Shown here: positions 5,806-6,205 of the stretch, piece by piece
Layout of the letters: every line of letters starts with the position of its first letter
Position numbering within the stretch: position 1 is the first letter of the stretch
From: Nonlabens sp.
GTDB lineage: Bacteria; Bacteroidota; Bacteroidia; Flavobacteriales; Flavobacteriaceae
NCBI GenBank assembly: GCA_023301395.1
Contig: JALZUY010000268.1
Span: 1 to 6,205 of the forward strand
Direction: 5' to 3'
DNA length: 6,205 bases
Program-made: the position numbers and the translations under genes
Notes under the pieces: model-generated
The model's database searches: none
Told to the model about the DNA's origin: nothing
What the model saw: only the letters and a program-made list of their open reading frames with translations

Positions 5806-6205
5806 TACGCCTCAATTTTCTTTTGAGCAGGTGCTTCTTTAAGAACTAGAGAAGAATAATCGAGTTTCCAACCTATGGTTGCCGCGAGTACTTCCATCAT
5901 CTGTATAGTTTGTAATGCCTCTTGACTGGCTTGCTGCATTAAACCACTTTCTGGAATTTTATCAATGATGTGCTGTTTAGCATTACGTGAAATCTCAGTA
6001 AGGTCTTCACTTGTAAATGAGTTTGCCCAGCCTTCTTTTTTATCGTAGTAATTAAAGTCTGTATCTATACTTAATACCTGTGGTTGCGGGAAATTAGTGA
6101 GTTTTATAGTTTTAGTCTTTGGATCACTATCCATGGTAATTTTAGTCAAATCAAAACCTATGTGAGCCTTTGCATTAATAAGAATAATTGCTTTCTTTTT
6201 TCCCA
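5805..6205 (-). CDS. DUF4230-family protein, 5' end cut by the window edge
   Basis: The frame stays open from the right edge to the TAA at 5805-5807, giving the last 132 residues or so of a longer protein. A TTG at 6149 could be mistaken for the start, but in-frame sequence upstream encodes GKKKAIILINAKAHIGFDLTK, whose AKAHIGFDL stretch fits the family, so that TTG is an internal leucine. Further recognisable parts are IKLTNFPQPQVLSIDTDFNYYDKK, and near the end an ESGLMQQASQEA helix and IGWKLDY. These match my recollection of DUF4230 proteins, which are about 200 residues long, often have an N-terminal membrane segment (not visible here) and have no known function. The tail LKEAPAQKKIEA is probably disordered. 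The gene overlaps the YjbR-like gene by 1 nt and is the first of the three minus-strand genes visible. Family confidence is moderate. Confidence 0.75.
   Translation of the reverse strand, partial: GKKKAIILINAKAHIGFDLTKITMDSDPKTKTIKLTNFPQPQVLSIDTDFNYYDKKEGWANSFTSEDLTEISRNAKQHIIDKIPESGLMQQASQEALQTIQMMEVLAATIGWKLDYSSLVLKEAPAQKKIEA

Overview
The window looks like chromosomal DNA from a marine-type member of the Bacteroidota, most likely a flavobacterium. The pointers are: AT-rich genes without clear Shine-Dalgarno sequences, a textbook Bacteroidota promoter (TTG, 19-nt spacer, TACATTTG) at the left edge, and a gene set (BlaI plus M56 peptidase, DUF4407, a membrane-anchored MutS-like ATPase, YjbR/MmcQ, DUF4230) that I associate with this phylum. 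No tRNA, rRNA, CRISPR array, insertion sequence or phage gene is visible.

Layout. Positions 1-61 hold a promoter overlaid by two perfect TCTACA-N2-TGTAGA dyads and a third, degenerate one. They control a two-gene operon on the + strand: a BlaI/MecI-family repressor (63-428) and, 2 nt later, an M56 (BlaR1-like) membrane metallopeptidase (431-2344). A gap of 169 nt without a convincing element follows. Then comes a DUF4407 membrane protein with a long coiled coil (2514-3614, +), which carries a perfect 16-bp palindrome in its coding sequence. Its end faces that of a minus-strand operon across 43 nt of simple repeats. In transcription order that operon is: a DUF4230 protein cut by the right edge (5805-6205), a YjbR/MmcQ-family protein (5437-5805, 1-nt overlap with the gene before it) and a four-TM MutS-like ATPase (3658-5436). 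The ATPase begins with TTG directly after the preceding TAA, in the same frame.

How the parts may work together. BlaI and the M56 peptidase form a classic repressor/protease signalling pair: a signal sensed outside the membrane activates the cytoplasmic zinc protease, which removes the repressor from its own promoter. No beta-lactamase or penicillin-binding sensor is encoded here. Instead the peptidase has an unrecognised region of about 360 residues after its last membrane segment, where BlaR1 carries its sensor. That segment ends in a lipobox-like motif followed by Gly-Lys-Glu-Glu. The minus-strand genes are packed tightly enough to suggest coupled translation, but their joint role is unknown.

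The most interesting points are the lipoprotein-like junction inside the M56 protein, the in-frame TAA-TTG boundary between the yjbR-like and mutS-like genes, the membrane-anchored MutS architecture without a mismatch-recognition domain, and the 16-bp palindrome. None of these proves a new system. The M56 protein with its orphan C-terminal region is the best candidate for undescribed biology.
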